A DNA stretch of 54,638 nucleotides, from NCBI GenBank assembly GCA_905236805.1, contig CAJOPH010000005.1, positions 1 through 54,638 of the forward strand. Direction: 5' to 3'. Of the stretch, positions 18,266 to 27,497 are shown piece after piece. The translations under genes and the position numbers were made by a program. The notes beneath the pieces are model-generated. The model was not told the origin of the DNA. It made no database searches and was given only the letters and a program-made list of their open reading frames with translations. Origin of the DNA: an uncultured Eubacterium sp. (GTDB lineage Bacteria > Bacillota > Clostridia > Lachnospirales > Lachnospiraceae). The stretch's first letter is position 1. Every line of letters starts with the position of its first letter.

Positions 18266-18309
18266 CATCCAACTATTCGTTAAAGCTGTCTTTTGCGAAT
18301 AGTTGGATG
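18266..18309. repeat. 44-nt palindrome upstream of recombinase
   Basis: CATCCAACTATTCG / CGAATAGTTGGATG plus inner AAAG-CTGT-CTTT. Confidence 0.9.
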
Positions 18310-18345
18310 TACCTCATTATACACTCTCCCCCACATAATGTCAAG

Positions 18346-18404
18346 TTTTTGTTTGACCTTTTCCCTAAAATATATTAGAATATAAGGAAAAGGTCAGACA
18401 AAAA
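18346..18404. promoter_or_regulatory. 59-nt inverted repeat containing divergent promoter-like elements
   Basis: TTTTTGTTTGACCTTTTCC ... GGAAAAGGTCAGACAAAAA (18/19 complementary); plus strand TTGACC-17-TAGAAT, minus strand CTGACC-17-TATATT. Confidence 0.8.
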
Positions 18405-18442
18405 CGGACACGTAAGGATGAATTCGAAAGGAACCTCATTAC

Positions 18443-19267
18443 ATGAATCCTAAAGTAAGCGTCATTTTACCAACATACAATAGAGCCAAAATATTAAAAA
18501 AATCCATTTCCGGCGTATTGAATTCCTCATATAGGGATTTTGAACTGATCATCGTGGACGATAATTCCACAGATGATACAGATAAGCTGATAAATACGTT
18601 TGATGATGGGCGGATAAAATACATCAAATCAGACAAAAATCTGGGAGCTGCCGGAGCCAGGAACCTGGGAATCGACTCTGCCAATGGAACCTATATAGCC
18701 TTTGAGGATTCGGACGATTTTTACAGGAAGGAAAAACTTGAAAAACAGGTAAAGCTATTGGATGAAAATCCTGAATATGGCTTTTCCTACCATAAAATAC
18801 GGTATGATATGGGACTAAACGAAAAAAAACAAAACCTTTTTGCAATCCTACCCGATGAAAAGATTCCATTGGAAAAGAAAAACGGAAAAATCCATGAACA
18901 GCTCCTCTATGATAATTTAGTTGACTGTCCCTCCATAATGGTAAGAAAAGACTGTATCTGCGATGTTGGTGGTTTTGATACTAATTTAGATGCCTTGGAG
19001 GACTATGAGCTAGCCCTCCGCCTTTCTAAGAAATATGAGGCCGGTTTCATAAATGAGGTGCTTTTGGACTCATCTTTTTCCAATGAAGGGGTCTCCGGCT
19101 CTCCTGTTAATTATTTAACAGCCAGCTGCATCATACTTGCAAAGCACAAGGCTGACTATCTAAGGACAGGCACATTCAATCACAGACTCGAAATAATCCT
19201 ACTGGACAGTGAGCAGATTGGTATAAAGGCCCAAGTGACACAATTACTTGAAAAATTACTTTCATGA
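18443..19267 (+). CDS. Family 2 glycosyltransferase
   Basis: VSVILPTYNRAKILKKSISGVLNSSYRDFELIIVDDNSTDDT; FEDSDDFYRKEKL. Confidence 0.92.
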   Translation: MNPKVSVILPTYNRAKILKKSISGVLNSSYRDFELIIVDDNSTDDTDKLINTFDDGRIKYIKSDKNLGAAGARNLGIDSANGTYIAFEDSDDFYRKEKLEKQVKLLDENPEYGFSYHKIRYDMGLNEKKQNLFAILPDEKIPLEKKNGKIHEQLLYDNLVDCPSIMVRKDCICDVGGFDTNLDALEDYELALRLSKKYEAGFINEVLLDSSFSNEGVSGSPVNYLTASCIILAKHKADYLRTGTFNHRLEIILLDSEQIGIKAQVTQLLEKLLS

Positions 19268-21919
19268 AAGCTGTTTTTCCAAGGCTTCTTTGGCTTTTTT
19301 AAGCGCATCTTCTATTCCGCCCGGATTTTTTCCTCCGGCCTGCGCCATATTCGGGCGTCCCCCACCGCCCCCACCCACCAACGGAGCTATCTCCTTAATA
19401 AGGTTTCCCGCATGGGCCTTTGCCTTTACCGCGGCATCCGTAGCCATTGCCATAAGGGATACCTTACCGTCATTTTCAGATGCAAGAACCACGATGCCTT
19501 CACCTATCTGGTTTTTTAATTTATCCCCAAGATCCCTAAGACCGTTCATGTCCACGCCTTTTAGCTTTTGGGAAATAAATTTAAACCCTCCTATCTCCTC
19601 TATGGAATCGGAAACATCCCCTAAGGCATCCTGTGCGGCCTTTGATTTTAATGCTTCGTTTTCGGACTTTATTTCCTTCATTTCCGAGAGGAGGTGGGAA
19701 ATCTTATCACCAAGGTCTTTGGGGGAAGCCTTTAAAAGCATACATGCCTCATCCAGCCTTTTTTCCATATCGGAATAATATTCCAACACTCCCTCCCCGG
19801 TAATGGCCTCTATCCTTCTCACCCCTGCGGCTACCCCGTTTTCGGAAAGAATCTTGAATGTGGCTATATCATTGGTATTATTCACATGGGTCCCGCCGCA
19901 AAGCTCCACTGAGAAATCTCCCATCGAAACTACCCTTACGACATCCTTGTACTTTTCCCCAAAAAGTGCCATGGCTCCCATTTTCTTTGCCTCATCCAAA
20001 GAGGTTTCAATGGTGGTAACGGCAAGAGCATCTCCTATTTCCCTGTTCACCAGATCCTGAGTCTTTTTGATCTCATCTTCTGTCATGGCCTTAAAGTGGG
20101 TAAAATCAAAGCGAAGCCTGTTTCCATCCACGAAAGATCCCTGCTGCTCTACGTGATCACCCAATACCACCCTTAGGGCTTTTTGGAGAAGATGGGTGGC
20201 ACTGTGATTCTTACAGGTCTTTTTTCTGTTAGTGGAATCTACAGATAAGCTTACGGTATCTCCTACCGAAAACGTTCCTGATTCCACAACTCCCACATGA
20301 CCTATCCTTCCTCCCGGAATATGTATGGTGGTTTCTACCCTAAATACATTTCCTTCGAAAGAAATGGTTCCAAAGTCTCCTTCCTGACCGCCCATGGTTC
20401 CATAGAACGGGGTCTGTTTTGTGATAATGGTAGCCTCATCACCCTCCGAAACGTCAGCTACCACATTTTCCGTGGTAGTAAGGGCAATGATCTCTGATGA
20501 ATGCTCCAACCTGTCATATCCCACAAATTCTGAAACGATTGCGGGATCTATATTTTCATACACCGTTGAGTCCTGCCCCATGTAGTTTGTCTCTTTCCTG
20601 GCGGCACGGGCGGTTTTTTTCTGTTTTTCCATGGCCTTGTCAAACCCGTCCATATCCACATCAAAGCCATCTTCTTCGCAGATTTCCACGGTAAGGTCTA
20701 CAGGGAATCCATAGGTATCATAGAGTTTGAACGCATCATCCCCCGAAAGGGTCTTTTTGCCTGATTTTTCAAGATCGTCCAACATCTCCTTTAATATGAC
20801 AAGACCCTGGTCTATCGTCCTTGCAAACTGTTCTTCTTCCTTATCAAGCACGTTAATGATGAGGGTCTTTTTTTCTTCTAATTCAGGATAACCTTCCTTT
20901 GAATCTTCAATCACTGTCTTTGACAATTCAGAAATAAAGGTATCGGGCATACCAAGGAGCCTTCCATGCCGGGCAATCCTTCTTATGAGCCTCCTTAATA
21001 CATAGCCCCTGCCCTCGTTGGAAGGCATGATCCCGTCTGAAATCATAAAGGTGGATGACCTTATGTGATCGGTGATGAGGCGGATGGAAACATCCTTTTT
21101 TTCGTCCTCATTGTATTTTACGTCGGAGAGGGAGCAGATTTTGTCGCGTAGGGAAACCATCGTGTCTATGTCAAATACAGAATCCACATTCTGCACCACT
21201 ACAGCCAGCCTCTCAAGCCCCATTCCCGTATCTATGTTTTTTTGGGAAAGCTCCGTATAATTTCCTTTCCCGTCACTTTCAAACTGCGTAAATACATCGT
21301 TCCATACTTCCATGTACCTGTCGCAGTCGCATCCGACGCCGCAGCTGTCTTTGCCGCAGCCGTATTTTTCTCCCCTGTCGTAATACACCTCAGAACAAGG
21401 ACCGCAAGGTCCTGCCCCGTGTTCCCAGAAATTGTCACACTCACCCGTTTTTGGGTCTCTTGCGAAACGGGTGATCTTATCCCCGCTAACCCCTATTTTT
21501 TTTGTCCAGATTTCGTATGCTTCCTCGTCTTCTTCATAAATGGAAGGATATAGCCTTTGGGGGTCTAGTCCCATCCATTCGGTAAGAAATTCCCAGGTCC
21601 ATGTAAGGGCTTCTTCTTTGAAATAATCCCCAAAGGAAAAGTTTCCCAGCATCTCAAAAAAAGTAAGGTGGCGGGCGGTCTTACCGACATTTTCGATATC
21701 TCCGGTGCGGACACATTTCTGGCAGGTGCAAACCCTCTTTCTGGGAGGAGTTTCCTGTCCCGTAAAATAGGGCTTTAAGGGAGCCATCCCCGCATTTATC
21801 AAAAGGAGGCTTTTGTCATTGTGTGGAACAAGCGAAAAGCTCTTCATGGCTAAATGCCCTTTAGATTCAAAAAATTCCAGAAATTTTTTTCTTAATTCAT
21901 TAACTCCTGTTTTTTCCAT
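19262..21919 (-). CDS. alaS: Alanyl-tRNA synthetase
   Basis: GVNELRKKFLEFFESKGH, FEMLGNFSFGDYFKEEA, NHSATHLLQKALR, CGGTHVNNT, GGGGGGRPNMAQAGGK. Confidence 0.98.
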   Translation of the reverse strand: MEKTGVNELRKKFLEFFESKGHLAMKSFSLVPHNDKSLLLINAGMAPLKPYFTGQETPPRKRVCTCQKCVRTGDIENVGKTARHLTFFEMLGNFSFGDYFKEEALTWTWEFLTEWMGLDPQRLYPSIYEEDEEAYEIWTKKIGVSGDKITRFARDPKTGECDNFWEHGAGPCGPCSEVYYDRGEKYGCGKDSCGVGCDCDRYMEVWNDVFTQFESDGKGNYTELSQKNIDTGMGLERLAVVVQNVDSVFDIDTMVSLRDKICSLSDVKYNEDEKKDVSIRLITDHIRSSTFMISDGIMPSNEGRGYVLRRLIRRIARHGRLLGMPDTFISELSKTVIEDSKEGYPELEEKKTLIINVLDKEEEQFARTIDQGLVILKEMLDDLEKSGKKTLSGDDAFKLYDTYGFPVDLTVEICEEDGFDVDMDGFDKAMEKQKKTARAARKETNYMGQDSTVYENIDPAIVSEFVGYDRLEHSSEIIALTTTENVVADVSEGDEATIITKQTPFYGTMGGQEGDFGTISFEGNVFRVETTIHIPGGRIGHVGVVESGTFSVGDTVSLSVDSTNRKKTCKNHSATHLLQKALRVVLGDHVEQQGSFVDGNRLRFDFTHFKAMTEDEIKKTQDLVNREIGDALAVTTIETSLDEAKKMGAMALFGEKYKDVVRVVSMGDFSVELCGGTHVNNTNDIATFKILSENGVAAGVRRIEAITGEGVLEYYSDMEKRLDEACMLLKASPKDLGDKISHLLSEMKEIKSENEALKSKAAQDALGDVSDSIEEIGGFKFISQKLKGVDMNGLRDLGDKLKNQIGEGIVVLASENDGKVSLMAMATDAAVKAKAHAGNLIKEIAPLVGGGGGGRPNMAQAGGKNPGGIEDALKKAKEALEKQLS

Positions 21920-21921
21920 TT

Positions 21922-21994
21922 TTAAGCAAATCCTCCTAGTTAAGTAAACCTTTCTAAATTAAGCAAATCCTTCTAATTAAGCAAATCCTTCTAA
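21922..21994. repeat. 4-copy tandem repeat at the murI-alaS junction
   Basis: TTAAGCAAATCCTCCTAG / TTAAGTAAACCTTTCTAAA / TTAAGCAAATCCTTCTAA / TTAAGCAAATCCTTCTAA. Confidence 0.93.
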
Positions 21995-22768
21995 CTGCCT
22001 ATGGTATTTATTTATTCTCTCCAATTCCCTATCGTCTGTAACAGATCTTCCGGAATAATAATATTTCACATCGGGATATGTGACATTTATTTTTTTATCA
22101 AAATATTCAATCCCACATAAGTCGCACATCCGCCTGATCGTTCCCTCCCTGCCGTCAATGATATCTATTGAAGATGGGGCGTATTTTCTTATGGATCTTT
22201 CGAAATAGTTAAAATGCGTACAGCCAAGGACTATGGATGAATATTTTTCCATGTCATATGTAAGGAGCTGTTTTTCCAGGTAGCCTTCCACATCATCCCC
22301 AAAAAATATTCCCCTTTCGGCAAACTCTACAAGCTTTGGCATCGGAAGAAGATCCACCCTCTCCTGCCCGCCTTCCCTCTTAATAAGGTTTCTTAATTTT
22401 TCTTCCCTTAGTGTAAGGGGGGTGGCCATCACAAGAATCCTTTTGTTTTCCAAGGGACAGCCTTTCAATGCGGGCTTTACCGCAGGCTCCATGGCAATGA
22501 TGGGTATATCATATTTTTTCCTTAAAAAGCCCGAGGCACAGCTGCTTGCCGTATTACAGGCTATTAAAACTGCCTCGCACCCCCTTTTTACAAGGAAATT
22601 TGTTATGTTGTCGGAATAGGCTATTACCTCTTCTTTGGTCTTTAGACCGTATGGCGTATTATCCTCATCCGCATAGTAGATAAATCCGGCATCCTTCACA
22701 TGCCGTAGTGCCTTGTTTAATACACTAAGTCCGCCTATTCCGGAATCAAACATGCCTATTTTCTTCAA
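21977..22768 (-). CDS. murI: Glutamate racemase
   Basis: GMFDSGIGGLSVLNKAL, IACNTASS, VLGCTHFNYF. Confidence 0.96.
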   Translation of the reverse strand: MKKIGMFDSGIGGLSVLNKALRHVKDAGFIYYADEDNTPYGLKTKEEVIAYSDNITNFLVKRGCEAVLIACNTASSCASGFLRKKYDIPIIAMEPAVKPALKGCPLENKRILVMATPLTLREEKLRNLIKREGGQERVDLLPMPKLVEFAERGIFFGDDVEGYLEKQLLTYDMEKYSSIVLGCTHFNYFERSIRKYAPSSIDIIDGREGTIRRMCDLCGIEYFDKKINVTYPDVKYYYSGRSVTDDRELERINKYHRQLEGFA

Positions 22769-23520
22769 ATGTACTCTCCGTCAGAATCTATTATGTTCAT
22801 ACCTTGTTCGCGGTCTTCCTTTAAGATTTTGTAAATTTGCGCATCGGTGGCGCATATATAAGGATTCACATAGAATATCCCCAAAATCCCAAATGTCATG
22901 TAGTTTAAGATATTCCACCCTATGAAGGAAAGATCCAAAATCCACGTATCCCACTTATGTCCATACATCATATTCCTGGATATGGTGATGGCTTCATTGG
23001 GCTCTAATTCCGGGTGTTCCGTTATGATATAGGGTACCATCCTGTATGAATAGGACTTTACCAGTCCCGGAAAGATGAAAAGCAAAGTCCAAAGGAAGAT
23101 ATAAAGATCATTCAGGAACATGGTAAGTACTATTTTTGAGTACCTTGAACCATTAAAAGCATATCCCAATATGGAAACTTCCGCCTTGTGGGTCATGGAA
23201 TTTACATAGTAAAACCTTCTGCAGCCTGCAAGGATAGGGTTTACCAAAAAAATAGATACGATGAGGGCACCTATCGTCAGCGTAATGAAATACCTGGCAA
23301 AAAAGGCCGAACCTGCCGACATGAAATAAGCAGTTGCCGCATTATATCCTTCAGCAATCAGCGAATACATCTTTTCCGCGTCCACATCACTGGTAAAAAA
23401 GGCCGATATGCCCGTGATAAGCCCCAATACCAAAGCTACCAGTACGCATGACCAGTAATTTTCCTTAAACGCTGCCTTTCCATTGGATTTTAAATCTATC
23501 CTGTTCCATACAATATTCAT
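22765..23520 (-). CDS. DUF975 family integral membrane protein
   Basis: Multi-TM with FPGLVKSYSYRMVPYIITEHPELEPNEAITISRNMMYGHKW. Confidence 0.85.
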   Translation of the reverse strand: MNIVWNRIDLKSNGKAAFKENYWSCVLVALVLGLITGISAFFTSDVDAEKMYSLIAEGYNAATAYFMSAGSAFFARYFITLTIGALIVSIFLVNPILAGCRRFYYVNSMTHKAEVSILGYAFNGSRYSKIVLTMFLNDLYIFLWTLLFIFPGLVKSYSYRMVPYIITEHPELEPNEAITISRNMMYGHKWDTWILDLSFIGWNILNYMTFGILGIFYVNPYICATDAQIYKILKEDREQGMNIIDSDGEYI

Positions 23521-23524
23521 AACA

Positions 23525-25138
23525 TCATTTTAATCCTTTCAATAGTTTGATATAATCCTGTGCGGCCATGGGCTTGTGGAAATAGTATCCCTGCATGGTT
23601 TTGTTACCGGCGTTGGACAGAAGCTCTATCTGTTTTTCTGTTTCCACTCCCTCGGCTATGGAATCCATGCCAAGATTCTGAACCAGGTGTATGGCCGTTT
23701 CCAATATCAGCTGTCCCCTTTTTGATTTCTCGCAGTCCTGTATGAACCCCATGTCTAATTTAACTATGTCTATAGGCATGTCCTTCAGCATATTAAGTGA
23801 AGAATACCCGCTCCCAAAATCATCCATTTCCACCAGAAAGCCTTCATTTCGAAGCTTTTCTATGGTATGAAGCTGCATGTTTCTGTTTACAAATATGGTC
23901 TCGGTAATCTCTATCCTTAATAACTCATGCGGAATCTCGTACTCATCCGTCAGCCTCATGAATACGTCAAATAGATCAAAAATCTCAAAATCCATCCCCG
24001 AGACATTGACGGACAAAGGATACATCGGAAGATGTTCGTTTTTCATATTATTAAGGAGCTTGCACGTCTCCTCCCAGATGTAGACATCCAGCTCACTGAT
24101 CTTTCCGCTGTTTTCAAGCACCGGTACGAAGGCATCGGGGGTAGTCACCACATCGTCTATTTTTAGACGCACCAAAACCTCGCCGCCAACTATCTTTCCG
24201 TCTTCCACCTGGGGCTGCACGAAAGGAACGAAGTTTTTGTTATTCATGTATATAGGAAAATGTTCCATCAGGGTGGTGTTGAGAAGGAGCTTTGATCTCA
24301 TCCTTTCGGTATAAAAACCTACGCTGCTTTTTTCGGCTTCTTGCTCGATGGCGATATTTGCCCTCTCGCACATGGCCGCCACGTCCCTTTCCCCCCGCTT
24401 TACATCATATACACCGTAAAGGATCCTGATGATGATCTCGTAGTTTTCAAGGTTTACCTTCATGTATGAATGTTCCTTGAGATAATTAACATCCAGCATC
24501 ATTGAAGGCATGAGTATTGCGAAGTGATCTGAATTAAGCCTCGATACTATCACCTTATCTTGGGAAAATTCCTCAAGAAAATTTCCCACATATTCAAGCA
24601 CCTGGTTTCCCACTTCCACTCCATAGGTTTCATTTACCAGCTTGAACTCTATAATGTTGGAGCACACAAGACAAAAATCATCATGATAATATTTTTCAAG
24701 AAGCCTGGCGCCGTGATAACAAAAGGCATCCTTGCTATACAGTCCTGTCAGGTCATCGTGGTCTGCCTGGTAGGACTGCTCCCAAAACCTTACTATCACT
24801 CCCGTAAAATCAGTGAAATGAAAGCATGCCCCCAGGTATTGTCCTTTGGCATCATATTCTTTTTTGCATTCACAATGATAGTAGCGCTCTCCCATAAGGG
24901 TATCTATGCGCACATTGTCATTATAATCCTCAAGGGTGTCAAAGGGTTTTAAATGGGTGGCCTCAATGAAGGTGTCCATTTTAAGGGATTTGACGGTAAA
25001 GCCCAAATCCCCTATGAGCCTCTCTCCCGAAGGATTGGCAAGGGAAAGGGTGTCATCTGTGTTAAACACAACCACGGGATCGCTCATCCTCAGAACTATG
25101 TTTTCGTATATGCTGTGCATATCCATGCTCTTTTTCAT
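23525..25138 (-). CDS. Degenerate-GGDEF / EAL domain protein
   Basis: DDLTGLYSKDAF...RLNSDHFAIL (GGDEF lost); EAL block GGEVLVRLK, LRIEITET, EMDDFGSGYSSLNML, VKLDMGFI, AEGVET. Confidence 0.9.
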   Translation of the reverse strand: MKKSMDMHSIYENIVLRMSDPVVVFNTDDTLSLANPSGERLIGDLGFTVKSLKMDTFIEATHLKPFDTLEDYNDNVRIDTLMGERYYHCECKKEYDAKGQYLGACFHFTDFTGVIVRFWEQSYQADHDDLTGLYSKDAFCYHGARLLEKYYHDDFCLVCSNIIEFKLVNETYGVEVGNQVLEYVGNFLEEFSQDKVIVSRLNSDHFAILMPSMMLDVNYLKEHSYMKVNLENYEIIIRILYGVYDVKRGERDVAAMCERANIAIEQEAEKSSVGFYTERMRSKLLLNTTLMEHFPIYMNNKNFVPFVQPQVEDGKIVGGEVLVRLKIDDVVTTPDAFVPVLENSGKISELDVYIWEETCKLLNNMKNEHLPMYPLSVNVSGMDFEIFDLFDVFMRLTDEYEIPHELLRIEITETIFVNRNMQLHTIEKLRNEGFLVEMDDFGSGYSSLNMLKDMPIDIVKLDMGFIQDCEKSKRGQLILETAIHLVQNLGMDSIAEGVETEKQIELLSNAGNKTMQGYYFHKPMAAQDYIKLLKGLK

Positions 25139-25156
25139 ATTTTCGCGCTCCTTGCG

Positions 25157-26065
25157 TCACTTCCTCTTTATGACTTCTTCGGTAAACCTGGGCAAAAGCT
25201 TCCTAAAGTCCCCTACCAGCCCGAGGTTTGCTATGTCAAAAATAGGAGCCTTTGGATTCATGTTTATGGCAACAATATATCCGCTCTCTGCCATACCCAC
25301 CTGGTGCTGTGGGGCTCCCGATATGCCAACGGCTATGTAAAGTGAGGGCCTGACCGTCCTTCCGGACTGCCCTATCTGGTGGTTTTTATCTATCCATCCC
25401 GAATCCACCACGGGAAGGGAAGCCCCCACCACGCCTCCCAAAGCGTCTGCGAGGTCATAGAGCATATTGAAGTTTTCCGCGCTTGCCATGCCCCTTCCCC
25501 CTGCTACTATCACGGGGGCTTCTTCGATATTTACAGACTCAGTTACGGTCATTACTGTATCAACGACCTTTACCAGCTCATTATTGTTATTTTTTGACAA
25601 AGGGATTCTTTGAAAATATTTTTCGATATCTGCTACGGAAGATTCCTTAGAGAGCGCATCCATCCTGTCAAAAGAGCCAATCCTTATGCTTATTGCCGCC
25701 CTTTTTGTCTCCACCTTCATCTTTTCCAAAATCTTTGCGGCATAGATGGGGCGGGTAATCTCCAGACCATCATCTTCTATGGAAAGCTTTGTTACGTTGT
25801 TTAGGCCGGGAAGGGAAAGCATTCCCGAAATAAGGGACGCTACCGCCTTTCCGTGGTTTGATCCCGGCGTAAGTATGAGGTCAAAATCCTTTGCCTTATC
25901 AGATATGAGCCTTGCTATCTCGTATTCAGGCTTTTTTTCTAATTCGGGGTCAAATACCACGAAGCAGGATTTTTTGTCAAATAGCCCGGACGAGCCTAAA
26001 AGTTCGAGCGATCCTCCTGTCAGCCTTCCTTCCGATGTCTCCAAATAATATAATACCCTCATCAA
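25157..26065 (-). CDS. etfA: Electron transfer flavoprotein alpha subunit
   Basis: GQSGRTVRPSLYIAVGISGAPQHQVGM FAD-binding motif. Confidence 0.95.
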   Translation of the reverse strand: MMRVLYYLETSEGRLTGGSLELLGSSGLFDKKSCFVVFDPELEKKPEYEIARLISDKAKDFDLILTPGSNHGKAVASLISGMLSLPGLNNVTKLSIEDDGLEITRPIYAAKILEKMKVETKRAAISIRIGSFDRMDALSKESSVADIEKYFQRIPLSKNNNNELVKVVDTVMTVTESVNIEEAPVIVAGGRGMASAENFNMLYDLADALGGVVGASLPVVDSGWIDKNHQIGQSGRTVRPSLYIAVGISGAPQHQVGMAESGYIVAINMNPKAPIFDIANLGLVGDFRKLLPRFTEEVIKRK

Positions 26066-26847
26066 AGTATCCTCTCTGCAATAAGCACTTCCATCCCTCT
26101 TTCTAATGTTTCATCGGCATTTTTTTCCTCGAATATGTGTCCCCTTTCCTTTTGGGGAGGAAGGAAAAATTCAATTGGGGATGAAAGCTTCTTTACGGTG
26201 CAAAATCCCACATCGGAAAGGCTTATCACGGGGATCTTGCTCTTCCTTGCATTCATCTGGTCTATGAGCCGAGGGAACCTGGGGGTGTAGTCATTGGGCT
26301 TCATCATGGTGGCAACAAAAGGTTCATCTACGGACAATACCCTGTATCCTTCCGCGCTTTTTTGTCTAAATTGGGGATCTATCTCTATAAGTTCCGAAAG
26401 GAAGGGTCTTTTGATAAGTCCCGAAAGAATCCCGGGAATCTGGGCTCCCATTATATCGGTGGACTCTTTCCCACACAAGATGATGTCAAATTTTTCGTTG
26501 TTTTTTTTCTCAAGGTATTCTATGGAAAGAGAGAGAGCCTTTGCAATATCTCCTGCCTCAAACACTTCTTCATTGATATCAGCCTCTACCCTGTAGACAC
26601 TGTCTGCGCCCACCGCAAGGGCATCAATGAGGCACTGATTGGCATTTTCCATCCCCAAGGTCAAAGCCGTCACCTTTCCGCCATGCTTTTCCTTGTAAGT
26701 GGCAGCCATCTCCAGGGCGTCCCTGTCAAAGGAATTGCCCCTTTGGTCTATTTTAAATATGTCAGGTCTCCCGGTTTCATCCAGCCCAACCCGTCTTCCT
26801 TCGTCAGGCACCTGCTTTATCAGCACTAAGAAATTTATTTCTTCCAT
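26062..26847 (-). CDS. etfB: Electron transfer flavoprotein beta subunit
   Basis: MEEINFLVLIKQVPDEG...NSFDRDALEMAATYKEKHGGKVTALTLG; start 26847 (GGAG RBS), not 27216. Confidence 0.94.
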   Translation of the reverse strand: MEEINFLVLIKQVPDEGRRVGLDETGRPDIFKIDQRGNSFDRDALEMAATYKEKHGGKVTALTLGMENANQCLIDALAVGADSVYRVEADINEEVFEAGDIAKALSLSIEYLEKKNNEKFDIILCGKESTDIMGAQIPGILSGLIKRPFLSELIEIDPQFRQKSAEGYRVLSVDEPFVATMMKPNDYTPRFPRLIDQMNARKSKIPVISLSDVGFCTVKKLSSPIEFFLPPQKERGHIFEEKNADETLERGMEVLIAERIL

Positions 26848-26861
26848 GGCATAATCTCCGT

Positions 26862-27497
26862 TCATATCACGCCCCTTAAGGCAGATATCATCTCCCGTAT
26901 CCTTTCGTTCTCCATCCTCATGCTGACCTGATTTACCACCACCCGGGCTGACAGGGGACAGATTTCTTCTAAAACAAAAAGCCCGTTCTCCTTCAGGGTG
27001 GAGCCTGTCTCTACGATATCCACTATGACCTCTGAAAGACCCACTATCGGGGAAAGTTCTATGGAGCCGTTTAGTTTTATTATTTCCACCGTCTGGTTCT
27101 TTACATTGTGGAAATAATCCTTTGCTATCCTGGGATATTTCGTCGCCACCCTTATCTGCCCGTAATCTTCCAAAAGCGAAGCTGCAGACTTTGGACCTGC
27201 CACGCACATCCTGCATTTTCCAATGCCCAGATCCAACACCTCATAGATGTTTCTTCCTTCTTCCATGATGGTATCCTTCCCCACCACACCAAGGTCAGCG
27301 GCACCGTATTCCACATATGTGGGAACGTCCGGACCTTTTGCCAGGAAGAAATTCATTTTGAGGTCTTCATTAGTGAAAATAAGCTTTCTGGTGTCCTTGT
27401 CAAGTGCTTCCTTACAGGTAATCCCAGCCTTTTCAAAAAGCCCTAAGGTCTTTTCTGCAAGCCTTCCCTTGGTAAGCGCAACAGTCAAATACCTCAT
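26862..27497 (-). CDS. hisG: ATP phosphoribosyltransferase catalytic subunit (short form)
   Basis: [49 protein letters not shown]. Confidence 0.96.
   Translation of the reverse strand: MRYLTVALTKGRLAEKTLGLFEKAGITCKEALDKDTRKLIFTNEDLKMNFFLAKGPDVPTYVEYGAADLGVVGKDTIMEEGRNIYEVLDLGIGKCRMCVAGPKSAASLLEDYGQIRVATKYPRIAKDYFHNVKNQTVEIIKLNGSIELSPIVGLSEVIVDIVETGSTLKENGLFVLEEICPLSARVVVNQVSMRMENERIREMISALRGVI

Noticed and set aside
17180-19267. Integrative element / prophage around the recombinase
   Set aside because: No att-like direct repeats, phage, relaxase or T4SS genes are seen on either side; neighbours look chromosomal.
21920-21976. T-box leader upstream of alaS
   Set aside because: Gap is 57 nt and made of tandem repeats; no room for a T-box.
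21922-21994. Short CRISPR-like repeat array
   Set aside because: Units are contiguous 18-19 bp with no spacers; this is a tandem duplication.
26848-27216. N-terminal extension of the listed 384-aa etfB ORF
   Set aside because: Overlaps hisG in another frame; EtfB homology begins at MEEINFLVLIKQ with its own RBS.
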